From Photobacterium halotolerans DSM 18316 (lineage in GTDB: Bacteria; Pseudomonadota; Gammaproteobacteria; Enterobacterales; Vibrionaceae), in the NCBI RefSeq assembly GCF_000425165.1, contig NZ_AULG01000026.1:16335-80334 (forward strand): DNA of 64,000 nucleotides, read 5' to 3'. The notes under the pieces were generated by a model that was given only the letters and a program-made list of their open reading frames with translations, did not search any database and was not told the DNA's origin. Both the position numbers and the translations under genes were made by a program. This document shows, one piece after another, positions 21,944-34,541 of the stretch; the stretch's first letter is position 1; every line of letters begins with the position of its first letter.

Positions 21944-22414
21944 TTACAGTTCTGCAGTGACTTTGTTAAGAACATCAGCATGAGCGTCTTTATCGATAGT
22001 ACGCCCAATGATTTTCTCAGCACCAATCACAGCCAGAGTTGCAACTTGTTTTCTTAGGTCATCGCGCGCGCGATTACGTTCTGCATCAATTTCAGCACGA
22101 CCTTGAGTCAGAATTTTTTCACGCTCGGCCGTCGCTTCCGCTTTGGCCTCTTCGATGATTTGAGCTTTACGCTTGTTAGCTTGCTCAATCAGTTCAGTTG
22201 CAGTACGTTTTGCTTCTTTCAGTTGATCAGAAGCATTTGCCTGCGCCAGGTTGAGATCTTTGGCAGCGCGATCCGCTGCTGCCAAACCGTCAGCAATTTT
22301 TTTCTGACGCTCTTCAATCGCTTCCATAATTGGTGGCCATACATATTTCATGCAGAAGACCACAAACAGGAAAAACGCGATAGCCTGACCCAGTAATGTT
22401 GCATTCATATTCAC
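21944..22414 (-). CDS. atpF: ATP synthase Fo b subunit
   Basis: A 156-residue protein with an N-terminal membrane span (about residues 5-25, [22 protein letters not shown]) followed by a long charged helix that dimerises as the peripheral stalk. Length equals E. coli. It lies between atpE and atpH. Confidence 0.97.
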   Translation of the reverse strand: MNMNATLLGQAIAFFLFVVFCMKYVWPPIMEAIEERQKKIADGLAAADRAAKDLNLAQANASDQLKEAKRTATELIEQANKRKAQIIEEAKAEATAEREKILTQGRAEIDAERNRARDDLRKQVATLAVIGAEKIIGRTIDKDAHADVLNKVTAEL

Positions 22415-22463
22415 AACGGCATCTCCTTAAACAGGGTAGCTATGGGTCCGTTACGTTCGTGGA

Positions 22464-22748
<285 letters not shown>

Positions 22749-22786
22749 CTAAATGCCAGTAAATAAAAAATAAAATTGTTTACGTA

Positions 22787-23596
<810 letters not shown>

Positions 23597-23601
23597 TCAT
23601 C

Positions 23602-23991
23602 CTATTTGTTGTTGTTAATGAATAAAACCGGCGCACAGATATTAATACCCAGAGCCAGCAAATAGGTCAGCTTGAGGGGAACAAGTTCCACCTCGACATA
23701 CAGGTAGACAAGGGAAAACAAGATGACTGTAATGAGGATTTTCAGCACTTCTCCGCCGTAAAATGACGCCATCACCAGACGGGCCTTCGTGGCCCCGCCG
23801 AAGAGAAAAGCGCACACAGAAAAAGCGGCGTTAGCTATCACAAAGATGCCGCCACCGATAAGTGCAGAGATTCCCCAGTCAACATTGACAGCAAACACTG
23901 CCATGATTGCCGTTGTCAAAACGACGCCAGATTGTAGTAACAACAACCGCTTCGCCAATTGGCGTCCCGGCCTGACTAGCGTCGAAACCAT
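23602..23991 (-). CDS. atpI: ATP synthase accessory protein I
   Basis: A 129-residue small membrane protein with about four hydrophobic spans, first gene of the atp operon, thought to help c-ring assembly. The ATG at 23991 (MVSTLVRPGRQ) has GAGGA 8 bases upstream. The frame can be extended to 24063, but that would run through the promoter region, so the shorter form is preferred. Confidence 0.9.
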   Translation of the reverse strand: MVSTLVRPGRQLAKRLLLLQSGVVLTTAIMAVFAVNVDWGISALIGGGIFVIANAAFSVCAFLFGGATKARLVMASFYGGEVLKILITVILFSLVYLYVEVELVPLKLTYLLALGINICAPVLFINNNK

Positions 23992-24049
23992 GTATTCATT
24001 CCTCGAGTCCGTTCCACTACACATACGTCGTGCTGGGAAAACTGCGAAA

Positions 24050-24077
24050 ATTATACGGTTCATTAGATTGAATGCAA
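24050..24077 (-). promoter_or_regulatory. Probable atp operon promoter
   Basis: On the minus strand, TTGCAT (complement of 24072-24077), a 16-base spacer and TATAAT (complement of 24050-24055) lie about 60 bases upstream of atpI. The -10 is perfect. Confidence 0.65.
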
Positions 24078-24083
24078 TCTAAT
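24062..24083. repeat. 9-bp inverted repeat overlapping the atp promoter -35
   Basis: ATTAGATTG (24062-24070) and CAATCTAAT (24075-24083) are perfect inverted repeats separated by AATG. They cover the -35 hexamer and part of the spacer of the predicted atp promoter. This could be an operator, or a hairpin in read-through RNA from parB. No T run follows. Confidence 0.6.
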
Positions 24084-24168
24084 CACAATAAAAAAACAGT
24101 TAGAATTTATAACACATTATCCCGATCACGCAGTGGTCATTTTTACGGCAAAAATAGTAAGAATCCGG

Positions 24169-25071
24169 TCACACTTCTGAACTTAACATTGCCAAAAGTT
24201 GCTGTAACTTCTGGGGCTCGTCAAAATTTATGATTATTTTACCTTTACCGCTTTTGCTTTGGTTAATCGCCACCTGAGTGCCAAATTGCTCACTCAGACG
24301 ATTTTCCATCGCTTCAACCTTGGGATCGACAGAGACAGGGGCGACCTCAGGGGCAGGGGTGAGCAGTTTTTTCACTAAACGCTCGGTATCCCTTACCGTC
24401 AGAGATTTCGCCACGACGGTGTGAGCCGCTTCCAGTTGCTGTTCAGCAACCAGTGACAGCAATGCACGGGCGTGACCCATTTCCAGCTGCCGCTGGGCCA
24501 GCAACCGCTTAACCTGTGGCTCCAGCTGATTTAAACGCAGCAGGTTAGACACAGCAGCACGGGATTTGCCGACCGCTTCGGCAATTTGCTGATGGGTGAG
24601 GGAGAATTCATTCTGCAATCGCTCCAGCGCCTGAGCTTCCTCAATGGCATTGAGATCTTCGCGCTGGATGTTTTCAATCAGGGCAATCGCGACGGTGGCA
24701 CGATCATCCACGTCTTTGACCAGACAGGGAACCTTAGACAGGCCGGCCTGACGCGACGCCCGCCAGCGACGTTCGCCGGCGATGATTTCATACTGTTGCG
24801 GGGCCAGTTGGCGAACCACGATAGGCTGGATCACCCCCTGAGCACGGATAGAATCAGTCAGTTCCGCCAGCGCTTCTGCTGACATATCCTGACGTGGCTG
24901 ATACTGACCCGGTTGCAGCTGACTGACCGGCAGTTCGCGCAGCGCGCCTTCGGCCGGTACCGTTTCTTCCTTGCTGACAGCCTCTGAGGCCTGTTGTCTC
25001 TCACGGGCCACCGAACTGGTGGCCAGCAGTGCATCAAGGCCTTTTCCCAGGCCTCGTTTATTCATGGTCAT
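24169..25071 (-). CDS. parB: Chromosome-partitioning protein ParB
   Basis: A 300-residue parS-binding CTP-dependent DNA clamp. It begins with the conserved NKRGLGKGLDALL peptide recognised by ParA. The ParB/Srx domain contains GERRWRAS near residue 101, a central HTH (THQQIAEAVGKSRAAVSNLLRL) follows, and a C-terminal dimerisation domain ends the protein. An alternative ATG is at 25065. It is paired with parA, 6 bases upstream, and with parS-like sites found at 39419, 46389, 46426, 48591 and 50259. Confidence 0.97.
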   Translation of the reverse strand: MTMNKRGLGKGLDALLATSSVARERQQASEAVSKEETVPAEGALRELPVSQLQPGQYQPRQDMSAEALAELTDSIRAQGVIQPIVVRQLAPQQYEIIAGERRWRASRQAGLSKVPCLVKDVDDRATVAIALIENIQREDLNAIEEAQALERLQNEFSLTHQQIAEAVGKSRAAVSNLLRLNQLEPQVKRLLAQRQLEMGHARALLSLVAEQQLEAAHTVVAKSLTVRDTERLVKKLLTPAPEVAPVSVDPKVEAMENRLSEQFGTQVAINQSKSGKGKIIINFDEPQKLQQLLAMLSSEV

Positions 25072-25077
25072 GCTTGC

Positions 25078-25872
25078 TTACGCCTCTACCTGAGCAGGTT
25101 CCCGCGCGGTTTCCTCACGACGAATCATCTCTCCGGCCAGCGCCAGGTACGCCTTGGCACCGCTGGAGGTCTTATCGTAGTACATGGCCGGGCAGCCATG
25201 ACTCGGGGCTTCGGCCAGACGCACATTGCGTGGGATCACGGTGCGGTACACCTTATCACCAAAATGCTTTTTCAGTTGCTGGGACACTTCATTCGCCAGC
25301 CTGTTGCGCGGATCATACATGGTGCGGAGCAAGCCTTCTATCTTGAGATCGGCATTGACCACGGCGGCCAGCTTGCTGATGGTGTCCATCAGGGCCGTCA
25401 GGCCTTCCAGGGCGAAATATTCGCACTGCATAGGCACCAGGACAGAATCCGCCGCTGTCATCGCATTGATGGTCAGCAGGTTGAGGGAAGGGGGACAGTC
25501 GATAAAAATAAAATCGTACTTATCCCGTACCGGTTCCAGTGCGGTACGTAACCGCACTTCGCGGGCAAACACTTCCATCAGTTTGATTTCGGCAGCAGTC
25601 ACATCACCGTTGGCGGCTACCAGATGGTACCCGCCGGCATTCTCGGTGATCACGACTTCTGAAAACGGGGTTTCTTCGACCAGAAGCTCATAGGCCGTGG
25701 CATCAACCTGATACTTGTCGACACCGCTGGCCATGGTGGCATTCCCTTGCGGGTCGAGATCAATCACCAGCACTTTACGCTGGGTGGCGGCCAGTGACGC
25801 AGCTAAATTGACACAGGTTGTGGTTTTACCCACCCCACCTTTTTGGTTGGCAACAGCTATGACTTTTCCCAC
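25078..25872 (-). CDS. parA: Chromosome-partitioning ATPase ParA (Soj)
   Basis: A 264-residue deviant Walker-A ATPase with KGGVGKTTT at residues 11-19, the conserved VIDLDPQGNAT and the FIDCPPSL box. It drives ParB-parS segregation. It sits 17 bases after rsmG in the mnmG-rsmG-parA-parB operon. Size and position mark it as the large-chromosome ParA1 type rather than a plasmid or chromosome-II type, which carry longer N-termini. Confidence 0.97.
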   Translation of the reverse strand: MGKVIAVANQKGGVGKTTTCVNLAASLAATQRKVLVIDLDPQGNATMASGVDKYQVDATAYELLVEETPFSEVVITENAGGYHLVAANGDVTAAEIKLMEVFAREVRLRTALEPVRDKYDFIFIDCPPSLNLLTINAMTAADSVLVPMQCEYFALEGLTALMDTISKLAAVVNADLKIEGLLRTMYDPRNRLANEVSQQLKKHFGDKVYRTVIPRNVRLAEAPSHGCPAMYYDKTSSGAKAYLALAGEMIRREETAREPAQVEA

Positions 25873-25889
25873 GAAACACCCTCGTTAAT

Positions 25890-26509
25890 TCATTCCTTTG
25901 CCGTCAAGAGTACTAAATGACGCGCCCCCTCCAAGTCGGGGACATGCAAAGATTTGACCTCACTCACAGAACACCAGCTCGGCAGTTCTGTCAGTTCCTC
26001 TTCAGTAACCTGGCCTTTGAGCGCCATAAACTGACCTTGCGCAGCAGGCAGATGACGGCACCAGTTAACCATATCAGACATGGACGCAAATGCCCGGCTT
26101 AGTACAGCATCAAACCCCTGTTCTGGGATAAAGGCCTCGACCCGGCTTTGCACAGGTGTGACATTGTCAATCTTCAGTTCATGGATAACCTGACGGATAA
26201 AACGTATCCGCTTACCCAGACTGTCGAGCAGGGTAAAGTGCTTCTCGGGCAGCATGATGGCCAGCGGAATGCCCGGCAGGCCGGGGCCGGTACCGACATC
26301 AATGAACCGCGTTCCCTGCGACAGGTAAGGGCTGACGGCCAGGCTGTCCATGATGTGCTTGACCAGCATCTCATGAGGATCCCGTACTGACGTCAGATTA
26401 TACGCTTTGTTCCACTTGTGCAGCAGGCTAACATAGCCCACCAGTTGCTCAAGTTGCTGTTCTGTGACCTTGAGTTCAGTTTTTGCAATCAGCTGTGCCA
26501 GACGCTCTT

Positions 26510-26513
<4 letters not shown>
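25890..26513 (-). CDS. rsmG: 16S rRNA (guanine527-N7)-methyltransferase
   Basis: A 207-residue Rossmann SAM methyltransferase with the motif [16 protein letters not shown] near residue 71 and the family segment [16 protein letters not shown]. The GTG start at 26513 overlaps the mnmG stop by 4 bases, indicating translational coupling. Confidence 0.96.
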
Positions 26514-28414
<1,901 letters not shown>

Positions 28415-28532
28415 GAAATTACCTCAGGTGATCAATTAGCCATTCAATTTGCTTGAAGCAAAGGGGGGATATTCTACCTCGTTTCCAGCCAAGAAAGAAT
28501 CACTCTTGGCGATCAATTGATCAGGTGGCGAG

Positions 28533-28588
28533 ATCCTAAATATATATAAGATCTTTTTAAGAAGATCTCTTATTGGATCTACTATTAG
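28533..28588 (+). other. oriC DNA-unwinding element with three 13-mers
   Basis: After an A/T run (TAAATATATATAA), three 13-mers each start with GATCT: GATCTTTTTAAGA (28550), GATCTCTTATTGG (28564) and GATCTACTATTAG (28576). The first two abut one base apart and the last overlaps its neighbour by one base. They correspond to the E. coli L, M and R 13-mers (consensus GATCTnTTnTTTT-like). Confidence 0.85.
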
Positions 28589-28601
28589 GATCGACCGATC
28601 G

Positions 28602-28610
28602 TGTGGATAA
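28602..28610 (-). promoter_or_regulatory. DnaA box (R1 position)
   Basis: TGTGGATAA is the perfect consensus TTATCCACA read on the minus strand. It is 14 bases from the last 13-mer, with the same position and orientation as E. coli R1. Confidence 0.92.
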
Positions 28611-28707
28611 GTGGCTTTTGATCCTAATGATCATGGTGTTAGGGAGGATCACTTCTTGTTAGGTGTGTGGGATCTTCATAAGGACTACCTGGGATCTAAA
28701 TGGCACT

Positions 28708-28716
28708 TTATCCACA
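28708..28716 (+). promoter_or_regulatory. DnaA box, perfect consensus
   Basis: TTATCCACA, plus strand, in the middle-right part of oriC (R2-like position). Confidence 0.9.
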
Positions 28717-28742
28717 AGGGGCAAATGATGATCAAGTTGTTC

Positions 28743-28751
28743 ATTGGATAA
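28743..28751 (-). promoter_or_regulatory. Degenerate DnaA box
   Basis: ATTGGATAA reads TTATCCAAT on the minus strand, two mismatches from consensus and similar to weak R3-type boxes. Confidence 0.5.
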
Positions 28752-28781
28752 CAAGTGGTTGATCACCGCTTAGATCTATAG

Positions 28782-28790
28782 TTATGCACA
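28782..28790 (+). promoter_or_regulatory. DnaA box at the mioC side of oriC
   Basis: TTATGCACA matches TTATNCACA. It is the rightmost box, in the position of E. coli R4. Confidence 0.85.
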
Positions 28791-28845
28791 GAAGAAAAAT
28801 AAAAAACTGGCGTAATTGGGAGTAATTTTCGCCAGTCGGGAAGGT

Positions 28846-29286
28846 TTAAAGGAGGTTTTTCCAGCCGTCCAGCCAGATTTCAGCCGGGTCTTCCGGTACA
28901 GGATCCTGAGAAACATCGATGTCGAGCCGTTCACCAAGACGCTGGGCACCCAAATCGGCCAGCAGTTGATCCAGCTCTTTACCGGCCTGGCAGAAAGTGT
29001 CGTAACTGCTGTCGCCAATGGCCACCACACCGTATTGCAGCGCACTGAGGTCGGGCTGCTGATCCTTCAGCTGGTTGATAAAAGGCTGAATATTATCGGG
29101 GAATTCGCCTGCACCATGGGTTGAGCAAATCAGCAGCCAGATATGGTCTGCATTCAGCTCCTCCAGGGCGGCCTGGTTGAGGGTTTCGGTGTCGTGACCG
29201 GCGTTAGTGAGCAGCTCGGCCAGATGATCGGCAACATATTCCGCACCGCCGAGAGTGCTGCCTGTGATTAGGGTAATGGTCGCCAT
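28846..29286 (-). CDS. mioC: Flavodoxin-like protein MioC
   Basis: A 146-residue short-chain flavodoxin with the FMN phosphate loop in [19 protein letters not shown] at the N-terminus and the later [11 protein letters not shown] loop. The start at 29286 ([10 protein letters not shown]) gives the family length; the frame extends upstream to 29475 without support. It is transcribed towards oriC, so its transcription can influence initiation as in E. coli. Confidence 0.94.
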   Translation of the reverse strand: MATITLITGSTLGGAEYVADHLAELLTNAGHDTETLNQAALEELNADHIWLLICSTHGAGEFPDNIQPFINQLKDQQPDLSALQYGVVAIGDSSYDTFCQAGKELDQLLADLGAQRLGERLDIDVSQDPVPEDPAEIWLDGWKNLL

Positions 29287-29668
29287 AGGGGCCTCTTTAT
29301 ATAGACAAAGGTCAGAATGGCTGAATTGTACTCTGAGTTGGCGATAAGAAAACCCCTGGAAAAATGTGCCTGTTGTCCGCCTTTTCGCGCCGCTGAGCTG
29401 TGACAGGGGCTGTGTACAGTCAGGCATCCGGCTGGGTGGGAAGGGGACCCGGCGACGGGCAATACCGGCATACACACGACATTGTTATTTATTTCAGTCT
29501 ATTAGCTCAGTTACCAACAGCTAATCCCAAGGATCCTCTGTGCTTGATCGTCCTCAAAATGGCAGTTATCAACGGCTTTTGATCGCTGCCGACCCCCAGG
29601 ATCTTGTACCCGCAGCGCTGGCCACGGTGGCTAAACAGGATCACCGTGCTGATCATTGCTGTGAGGTG
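29287..29668. other. Intergenic region mioC-mnmE
   Basis: About 380 bases without a credible gene; asnC/asnA, found next to mioC in E. coli, are absent. It must hold the mioC promoter on the minus strand, but I see no strong -35/-10 pair. No good DnaA box is present (TTATCAACG near 29564 is not one). CCCCTG and CAGGGG near 29355 and 29403 form a long-loop inverted repeat of doubtful meaning. Confidence 0.6.
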
Positions 29669-29696
29669 AAAAAAAGCCCCGCCAGTCTGGCAGGGC
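29669..29696 (-). terminator. Terminator after mnmE
   Basis: GCCCCGCC (29676-29683) pairs with GGCAGGGC (29689-29696), one G.U, with a 5-base loop. On the minus strand it runs into seven T. Confidence 0.88.
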
Positions 29697-29718
29697 TGTG
29701 CGGTTGGCGCAGTCGGCT

Positions 29719-31089
29719 TTATTTGCCGATACAGAAGGAGGTAAAGATGCGGCCCAGCAGGTCATCGGAGGTAAATTCGCCGGTGATTTCGCTCAGGTGC
29801 TGTTGCGCCAGGCGCAGTTCTTCGGCCAGGATTTCGCCGGCCATGTAGCCTTCCAGCTGCGATTTTCCTGTCTCCAGGTGCATGGCGGCACGCTCCAGGG
29901 CATCCAGATGGCGGCGGCGCGCCATGAAGCCCCCTTCAGTGGTGCCGGCAAAGCCCATGCAGGCTTTGAGGTGATCGCGCAGGTCGTCGACCCCTTCGCC
30001 GGTCCGGGCCGACAGCCGGATCAGGGTCGGCTGGTTGATATGGCAGATGCCGGTCGGTTCACCGGTCAGCTCCGCTTTGTTGCGGATCACGGTCAGGCCC
30101 ATGGAGTCCGGCAGCCGTTCAATGAAATCCGGCCAGATCTCTGCCGGATCGGTGGCGTCTGTGGTGGTGGCATCAACCATAAACAGCACCCGGTCTGCCT
30201 GGCGGATTTCTTCCCAGGCCCGTTCAATCCCGATACGTTCGACTTCGTCGCTGGCGTCGCGCAGGCCGGCGGTATCTATGATGTGCAGCGGCATACCGTC
30301 GATGTGGATGTGCTCGCGCAGCACGTCACGGGTGGTGCCGGCAATGTCGGTGACTATGGCGCTGTCTTTGCCGGACAGGGCATTGAGCAGGCTGGATTTA
30401 CCGGCATTCGGGCGGCCGGCAATCACCACTTTCATCCCTTCGCGCATGATGGCGCCCTGATTGGCTTCACGGCGCACCGCATTGAGTTCTGCCATCACAG
30501 TATCCAGATCGGCGCTGACTTTGCCGTCACTGAGAAAGTCAATTTCTTCTTCCGGGAAATCAATCGCAGCTTCAACGTAAATGCGCAGATGGATCAGGGC
30601 TTCCACCAGCGCATTGACGCGCTGGGAAAAGGCGCCCTGCAGCGACTGGAAGGCACTCTTGGCGGCTTCTTCACTGCTGGCATCAATCAGATCGGCAATG
30701 GCCTCGGCCTGCGCCAGATCCAGCTTGTCGTTCATGAAGGCCCGCTCGGAAAACTCGCCCGGACGGGCAGGGCGTACCCCTTCAATCTGCAGTATGCGTT
30801 TGATCAGCATGTCCATCAGCACCGGACCACCGTGACCCTGCAATTCCAGCACATCTTCACCGGTGAATGAATTCGGGTTCGGGAAATACAGGGCGATGCC
30901 CTGATCGAGTGCTGTGCCGTCTGCGGCCCGAAAGGGCAGGTATTCGGCGTAACGTGGTTTGAGGCAGCGTCCGGTTACGGCTTCGGCCACCAGGCCGGCC
31001 AGCGGACCGGATACGCGGATAATGCCGACTCCGCCACGGCCCGGAGGGGTGGCCTGAGCGACGATAGTGTCGGTTGTCTGAGTCATCAT
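29719..31089 (-). CDS. mnmE: tRNA modification GTPase MnmE (TrmE)
   Basis: A 456-residue partner of MnmG in U34 modification. An N-terminal formyl-THF-binding domain begins with [22 protein letters not shown] helical domain with an inserted G domain follows ([12 protein letters not shown] near residue 223, DTAGLRD). The catalytic C-terminal tail FCIGK is intact. A second ATG at 31086 is possible. Confidence 0.97.
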   Translation of the reverse strand: MMTQTTDTIVAQATPPGRGGVGIIRVSGPLAGLVAEAVTGRCLKPRYAEYLPFRAADGTALDQGIALYFPNPNSFTGEDVLELQGHGGPVLMDMLIKRILQIEGVRPARPGEFSERAFMNDKLDLAQAEAIADLIDASSEEAAKSAFQSLQGAFSQRVNALVEALIHLRIYVEAAIDFPEEEIDFLSDGKVSADLDTVMAELNAVRREANQGAIMREGMKVVIAGRPNAGKSSLLNALSGKDSAIVTDIAGTTRDVLREHIHIDGMPLHIIDTAGLRDASDEVERIGIERAWEEIRQADRVLFMVDATTTDATDPAEIWPDFIERLPDSMGLTVIRNKAELTGEPTGICHINQPTLIRLSARTGEGVDDLRDHLKACMGFAGTTEGGFMARRRHLDALERAAMHLETGKSQLEGYMAGEILAEELRLAQQHLSEITGEFTSDDLLGRIFTSFCIGK

Positions 31090-31165
31090 GATAGCTTTCG
31101 TCTTTGAGCGTGGGCGCTATTGTAATCAGTGTTGATCAGGATAGCCAACTCTGCGAGCGGGCAAC

Positions 31166-31191
31166 AAAAAGGCGGCCATACAGGCCGCCTT
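31166..31191 (-). terminator. Terminator after yidC
   Basis: AAGGCGGCC (31169-31177) and GGCCGCCTT (31183-31191) form a perfect 9-bp stem with a 5-base loop. The minus-strand side continues TTTTTGTTG. Confidence 0.88.
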
Positions 31192-31216
31192 GTCATCTTT
31201 CATCTCAGAAGCAGGC

Positions 31217-32836
31217 TTACGCTTTTTTGCTGTGCAGGCCTTTCTTCTCCAGTTGTTTGAAGATGATGTACTGCTGAATCAGGGTGACGATATTCGACAC
31301 CAGCCAGTAGAGTACCAGACCTGCCGGGAAGAACAGGAAGAAACCGGTGAACAGCACAGGCATGAAGGTCATGATCTTCTGCTGCATAGGATCGGTTACT
31401 GTGGTCGGGCTCATCTTCTGGATCAGGAACATAGTGACACCCATCAGGATAGGCAGCACGTAGTACGGGTCCTGCGCTGACAGATCATGAATCCAGCCGA
31501 AGAAAGGAGCATGACGCAGTTCCACTGATTCCATCAGTGCCCAGTACAGGGCGATGAAGATTGGCATCTGCAGGATTAACGGCAGGCAGCCACCCAGCGG
31601 GTTCACTTTCTCTTTCTTGTACATCTCCATCATTTCCTGGCTCATGCGCTGGCGGTCGTCGCCGAAGCGCTCACGCATCGCCTGCAGTTTTGGCTGCAGC
31701 ATGCGCATTTTGGCCATGGAGGTGTATTGGGCTTTAGTCAGCGGGAACATCACACCACGGACGATAAACGTCAGGATGATGATGGCGATACCCCAGTTAG
31801 CCACGAAATCATGGATAATCGACAGCAGTTTGTGCAGCGGGCTGGCGATGAACCATAACCAGCCGTAATCAGCGGTCAGGTTCAGGTTTGTGGCGGTTGC
31901 TTCCAGCTTGTCCTGCAGCTTAGGACCGGACCACAAGGTGGCCGTCAGTGTCTGCTCGGTACCCGGTGCCACTGTGGTACTTGGCAGGCGGACACCAATG
32001 TAACCCTGGCCCTGGCTGGTACGGGAGAACAGATTGCTGGTGTCATCGGTGCGCGGGATCCACGCCGAGACAAAGTAATGCTGCATCATCGCTGCCCAGC
32101 CCTGCTTCATGCTCAGGTTGAGGTTTTTATCGACCATGTCGTCAAAGCTGTACTTTTTGTATTTCTCGTCGTCAGCCGAGTAAGCACCACCGCGGTAAGT
32201 CGGCATGGTCAGGCTGCCGCCGTCATCGAGAAGGGTTTGTTTCAGCTGGGCGTACATCTGCACTGTGGCAGGCGCGTCAGACTGGTTGTTGATGGTGTAG
32301 GAGACGTCCACCGCGTAGCTGTCACGCGTCAGGGTGAAGGTTTTGGTGTACTCGATACCGTCTTTGCTGTAAGTCAGCGGGACAACCAGTTCGTCCTGAC
32401 CATCGGCCAGTACAAAGTCAGTGCCTGCTGCCGTCAGTTGCGCGCGGCCGGCGGTCGAGTCGATACCGTTGGCACCGATCAGACCCGACTGGGCAATGTA
32501 CTGGTGCGCCGGTTCGTTTTTCAGCAGCACGAAGGGATCGCTGGAATCCAGTTCGTTGTCGTAGGCCAGCAGTCTGGCTTCAACTATGTCACCACCCAGA
32601 GTATCAACAGTCAGATCCAGCACATCGGTGCGGATGTGGATCAGCTTGTCGGAACTGCTAGGCCCTGGGATCGTCTGACTCTCGCCACTGTGTGACGGGA
32701 CATCGCCCTGGGTCGTCGCGCTTTGCGCAGCTGTCTGGTTCTGAGGTTGCGTGCTGGTGTCGGTATTCCACTGCTGAAACAGCAGGAAAGACACGAACAG
32801 CAGGGCAATTAACAGAATATTGCGTTGGGAATCCAT
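31217..32836 (-). CDS. yidC: Membrane protein insertase YidC
   Basis: A 539-residue inner-membrane insertase. It has an N-terminal anchor ([18 protein letters not shown]), a large periplasmic beta domain to about residue 330, then the conserved five-helix core ([23 protein letters not shown] onward) with the hydrophilic-groove arginine. It ends in a basic tail KKGLHSKKA. It lies 2 bases after yidD. Confidence 0.97.
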   Translation of the reverse strand: MDSQRNILLIALLFVSFLLFQQWNTDTSTQPQNQTAAQSATTQGDVPSHSGESQTIPGPSSSDKLIHIRTDVLDLTVDTLGGDIVEARLLAYDNELDSSDPFVLLKNEPAHQYIAQSGLIGANGIDSTAGRAQLTAAGTDFVLADGQDELVVPLTYSKDGIEYTKTFTLTRDSYAVDVSYTINNQSDAPATVQMYAQLKQTLLDDGGSLTMPTYRGGAYSADDEKYKKYSFDDMVDKNLNLSMKQGWAAMMQHYFVSAWIPRTDDTSNLFSRTSQGQGYIGVRLPSTTVAPGTEQTLTATLWSGPKLQDKLEATATNLNLTADYGWLWFIASPLHKLLSIIHDFVANWGIAIIILTFIVRGVMFPLTKAQYTSMAKMRMLQPKLQAMRERFGDDRQRMSQEMMEMYKKEKVNPLGGCLPLILQMPIFIALYWALMESVELRHAPFFGWIHDLSAQDPYYVLPILMGVTMFLIQKMSPTTVTDPMQQKIMTFMPVLFTGFFLFFPAGLVLYWLVSNIVTLIQQYIIFKQLEKKGLHSKKA

Positions 32837-32838
32837 CG

Positions 32839-33096
32839 TTAATGTTCTCTGTCGTTATCCTGGGTTGGCGGAACGGGGTCGTAGCCACCGTTGTTCAAAG
32901 GGTGACATCTTAATAGACGTTTCGCCGTGAACCAACAACCTTTTATTGCCCCATGAGTTTTTAGTGCTTCAATCGCATACTGGGAGCAGGTCGGGGTGAA
33001 ACGACAACGCGGCCCGATCAGCGGGCTGATTGCCAGTTGGTAAAAGCGGACTAGTCCTACGACTAGCCACGCGAGGGGCGAGACAGGCGATGCCAT
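32839..33096 (-). CDS. yidD: Membrane protein insertion efficiency factor YidD
   Basis: An 85-residue protein with the family core [23 protein letters not shown] and [16 protein letters not shown]. It has an N-terminal amphipathic/hydrophobic segment. Its start overlaps the rnpA end by 34 bases in another frame, an arrangement that recurs in related genomes. Confidence 0.95.
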   Translation of the reverse strand: MASPVSPLAWLVVGLVRFYQLAISPLIGPRCRFTPTCSQYAIEALKTHGAIKGCWFTAKRLLRCHPLNNGGYDPVPPTQDNDREH

Positions 33097-33419
33097 AGCT
33101 TATCAAGCAACTTACACAGATCGGCGTTGCTCATTTCACTGGCACTTTTTTTAGCAATCACCACAAAGTCTTTAGCAGGCAGATCATGTTGCTTGAGACG
33201 GAAGCGTTCCCGTGCCAGGCGTTTAAACCGATTGCGGCCTACCGCGGTTTTGATTTGTTTTTTAGGGACTGCCAGACCGAGCCGTGGATGGTTCAGGTCG
33301 TTGTTGCGGGCCAGAATGGTGAAGTGAGGAGAGCCAGCACTGTGAGCTTGCTGGAAGACATGTTTATAATCTTCGGGAGTTAACAGACGTAACTCCCGAG
33401 AAAAAGCGTACTTAGTCAA
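33063..33419 (-). CDS. rnpA: Ribonuclease P protein component
   Basis: A 118-residue basic protein that assists the RNase P RNA in tRNA 5' processing. It contains the RNR-type motif [14 protein letters not shown] near residue 61 and [13 protein letters not shown] at the N-terminus. The only start that retains the conserved N-terminus is a TTG at 33419; no ATG or GTG lies nearby and there is no clear ribosome site. Translation may be weak or coupled to rpmH, which ends 14 bases upstream. Confidence 0.95.
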   Translation of the reverse strand: MTKYAFSRELRLLTPEDYKHVFQQAHSAGSPHFTILARNNDLNHPRLGLAVPKKQIKTAVGRNRFKRLARERFRLKQHDLPAKDFVVIAKKSASEMSNADLCKLLDKLWHRLSRPSRG

Positions 33420-33433
33420 AATAATCGCAATGA

Positions 33434-33568
33434 TTACTTAGACAGACGCTTGCGGCCTTTGGCGCGACGTGCATTGATTACAGCGCGACCGTTCTTAGTT
33501 GCCATGCGTGCACGGAAGCCGTGAGTACGCTTGCGCTTTAGAACTGAAGGTTGAAAAGTGCGTTTCAT
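33434..33568 (-). CDS. rpmH: 50S ribosomal protein L34
   Basis: A 44-residue very basic protein starting [14 protein letters not shown] and ending GRKRLSK, a near-perfect match to bacterial L34. It is below the length cut-off of many ORF finders. AAGG lies upstream of the ATG, and a strong promoter lies about 110 bases upstream. It is first gene of the rpmH-rnpA-yidD-yidC cluster. Confidence 0.98.
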   Translation of the reverse strand: MKRTFQPSVLKRKRTHGFRARMATKNGRAVINARRAKGRKRLSK

Positions 33569-33676
33569 GGTTTTACCTTAAAATTACTGATCAGTTTTAA
33601 GTTTTTGTGTTAACCGGTTGCCCGAAGACCCCTGGAAGGGCTTCAAAAAAACCCATTACGTTCACAAAGAGGCGGA

Positions 33677-33705
33677 ATTGTAATCACTGACCCGCTCGGA
33701 GTCAA
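33677..33705 (-). promoter_or_regulatory. Strong rpmH promoter
   Basis: On the minus strand: TTGACT (complement of 33700-33705), 17-base spacer, TACAAT (complement of 33677-33682). The leader to rpmH is about 100 bases. Confidence 0.78.
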
Positions 33706-33803
33706 TCTTTACCCCCTGCCTGTGGGTCGGTTTTTATCCTGTTTTTGTCAGGATGCACCCGGGCGCTGAATTATACGTTTTGTTGGGCGGAGTGCAAGGA
33801 TCC

Positions 33804-34541
33804 TTACTGGATCCCGACCTGGCGCAGGAACTTTTTCAGCCGCGGATCCTGTGCATGGTTGAAGATCGCCTGCGGCGATCCCTGTTCGACAAACTCGCCG
33901 TCGGCCATAAAGATCACCCGATCGGCCACTTCCCGGGCAAACTGCATTTCATGGGTCACCACCAGCATGGTCTGGTTACGTGTCGCCAGCATTTTCATCA
34001 GGTTAAGCACTTCGCCCACCCATTCCGGGTCCAGCGCGGAGGTCGGCTCGTCAAATAACAGCAGCTCGGCTTCCAGCGCCATGGCCCGGCCGATACCGAC
34101 CCGTTGCTGCTGGCCGCCGGACAGGGCTGCCGGGTAGCTGTCACCTTTGTCGCCCAGCCCAATGTCATCGAGAATTTGCTGGGCTTTGTTGTTGGCGGCC
34201 TGCTTGTCCCAGCCTTTGACCGTGATCAGCCCTTCGGCGATGTTCTGGCGTGCCGTCATATGGGCGAACAGGGCATAATTCTGAAACACGAAGCCGGTTT
34301 TGCGCCGAATGGCCAGTATGTCTTTTTTGGTTGCCACCGGGGCTTCAACATGGATACCGTCTATGGTCATATGGCCAGTGTTGGCGTGTTCGAGAAAATT
34401 GATACAGCGCAGCAGGGTGGATTTCCCGGTGCCGGACGGGCCGATGATCACCACGATTTCACCCTGACTGATCGACAGATCAATTCCCGAGAAAATAGTG
34501 TTGTCGCCGAAGCGTTTACTTAAATTATGCAGCTCAATCAT
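33804..34541 (-). CDS. Polar amino-acid ABC transporter ATP-binding protein
   Basis: A 245-residue ATPase of the GlnQ/HisP family: Walker A GPSGTGKST near residue 34, signature LSGGQQQR, Walker B LLLFDEPTSALDP and the switch histidine in VVTHEMQFA. It overlaps the permease stop by 4 bases. The three-gene importer sits between rpmH and dnaA, as I recall for V. cholerae. The substrate cannot be told from sequence; glutamine, cystine or arginine-type are all possible. Confidence 0.93.
   Translation of the reverse strand: MIELHNLSKRFGDNTIFSGIDLSISQGEIVVIIGPSGTGKSTLLRCINFLEHANTGHMTIDGIHVEAPVATKKDILAIRRKTGFVFQNYALFAHMTARQNIAEGLITVKGWDKQAANNKAQQILDDIGLGDKGDSYPAALSGGQQQRVGIGRAMALEAELLLFDEPTSALDPEWVGEVLNLMKMLATRNQTMLVVTHEMQFAREVADRVIFMADGEFVEQGSPQAIFNHAQDPRLKKFLRQVGIQ

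Larger units (their letters stand above)
28430..28800. other. oriC: Chromosomal replication origin oriC
   Basis: A gene-free stretch between mnmG and mioC with the E. coli/Vibrio oriC layout. I count 17 GATC (Dam) sites between 28430 and 28775 (about 1.4 expected by chance). AT-rich tandem 13-mers on the left are followed by DnaA boxes at 28602, 28708, 28743 and 28782. The order mnmG, 13-mers, R1-like box, other boxes, mioC is the same as in E. coli. I did not find a convincing IHF site by eye. Confidence 0.95.

Noticed and set aside
29540..29848. 102-codon plus-strand frame between mioC and mnmE
   Set aside because: It runs through the mnmE terminator and into mnmE on the opposite strand; no ribosome site or similarity.
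33736..33754. ATCCTG/CAGGAT hairpin downstream of the ABC ATPase gene
   Set aside because: On the transcribed (minus) strand it is followed by A, not T, so it does not look like a terminator.
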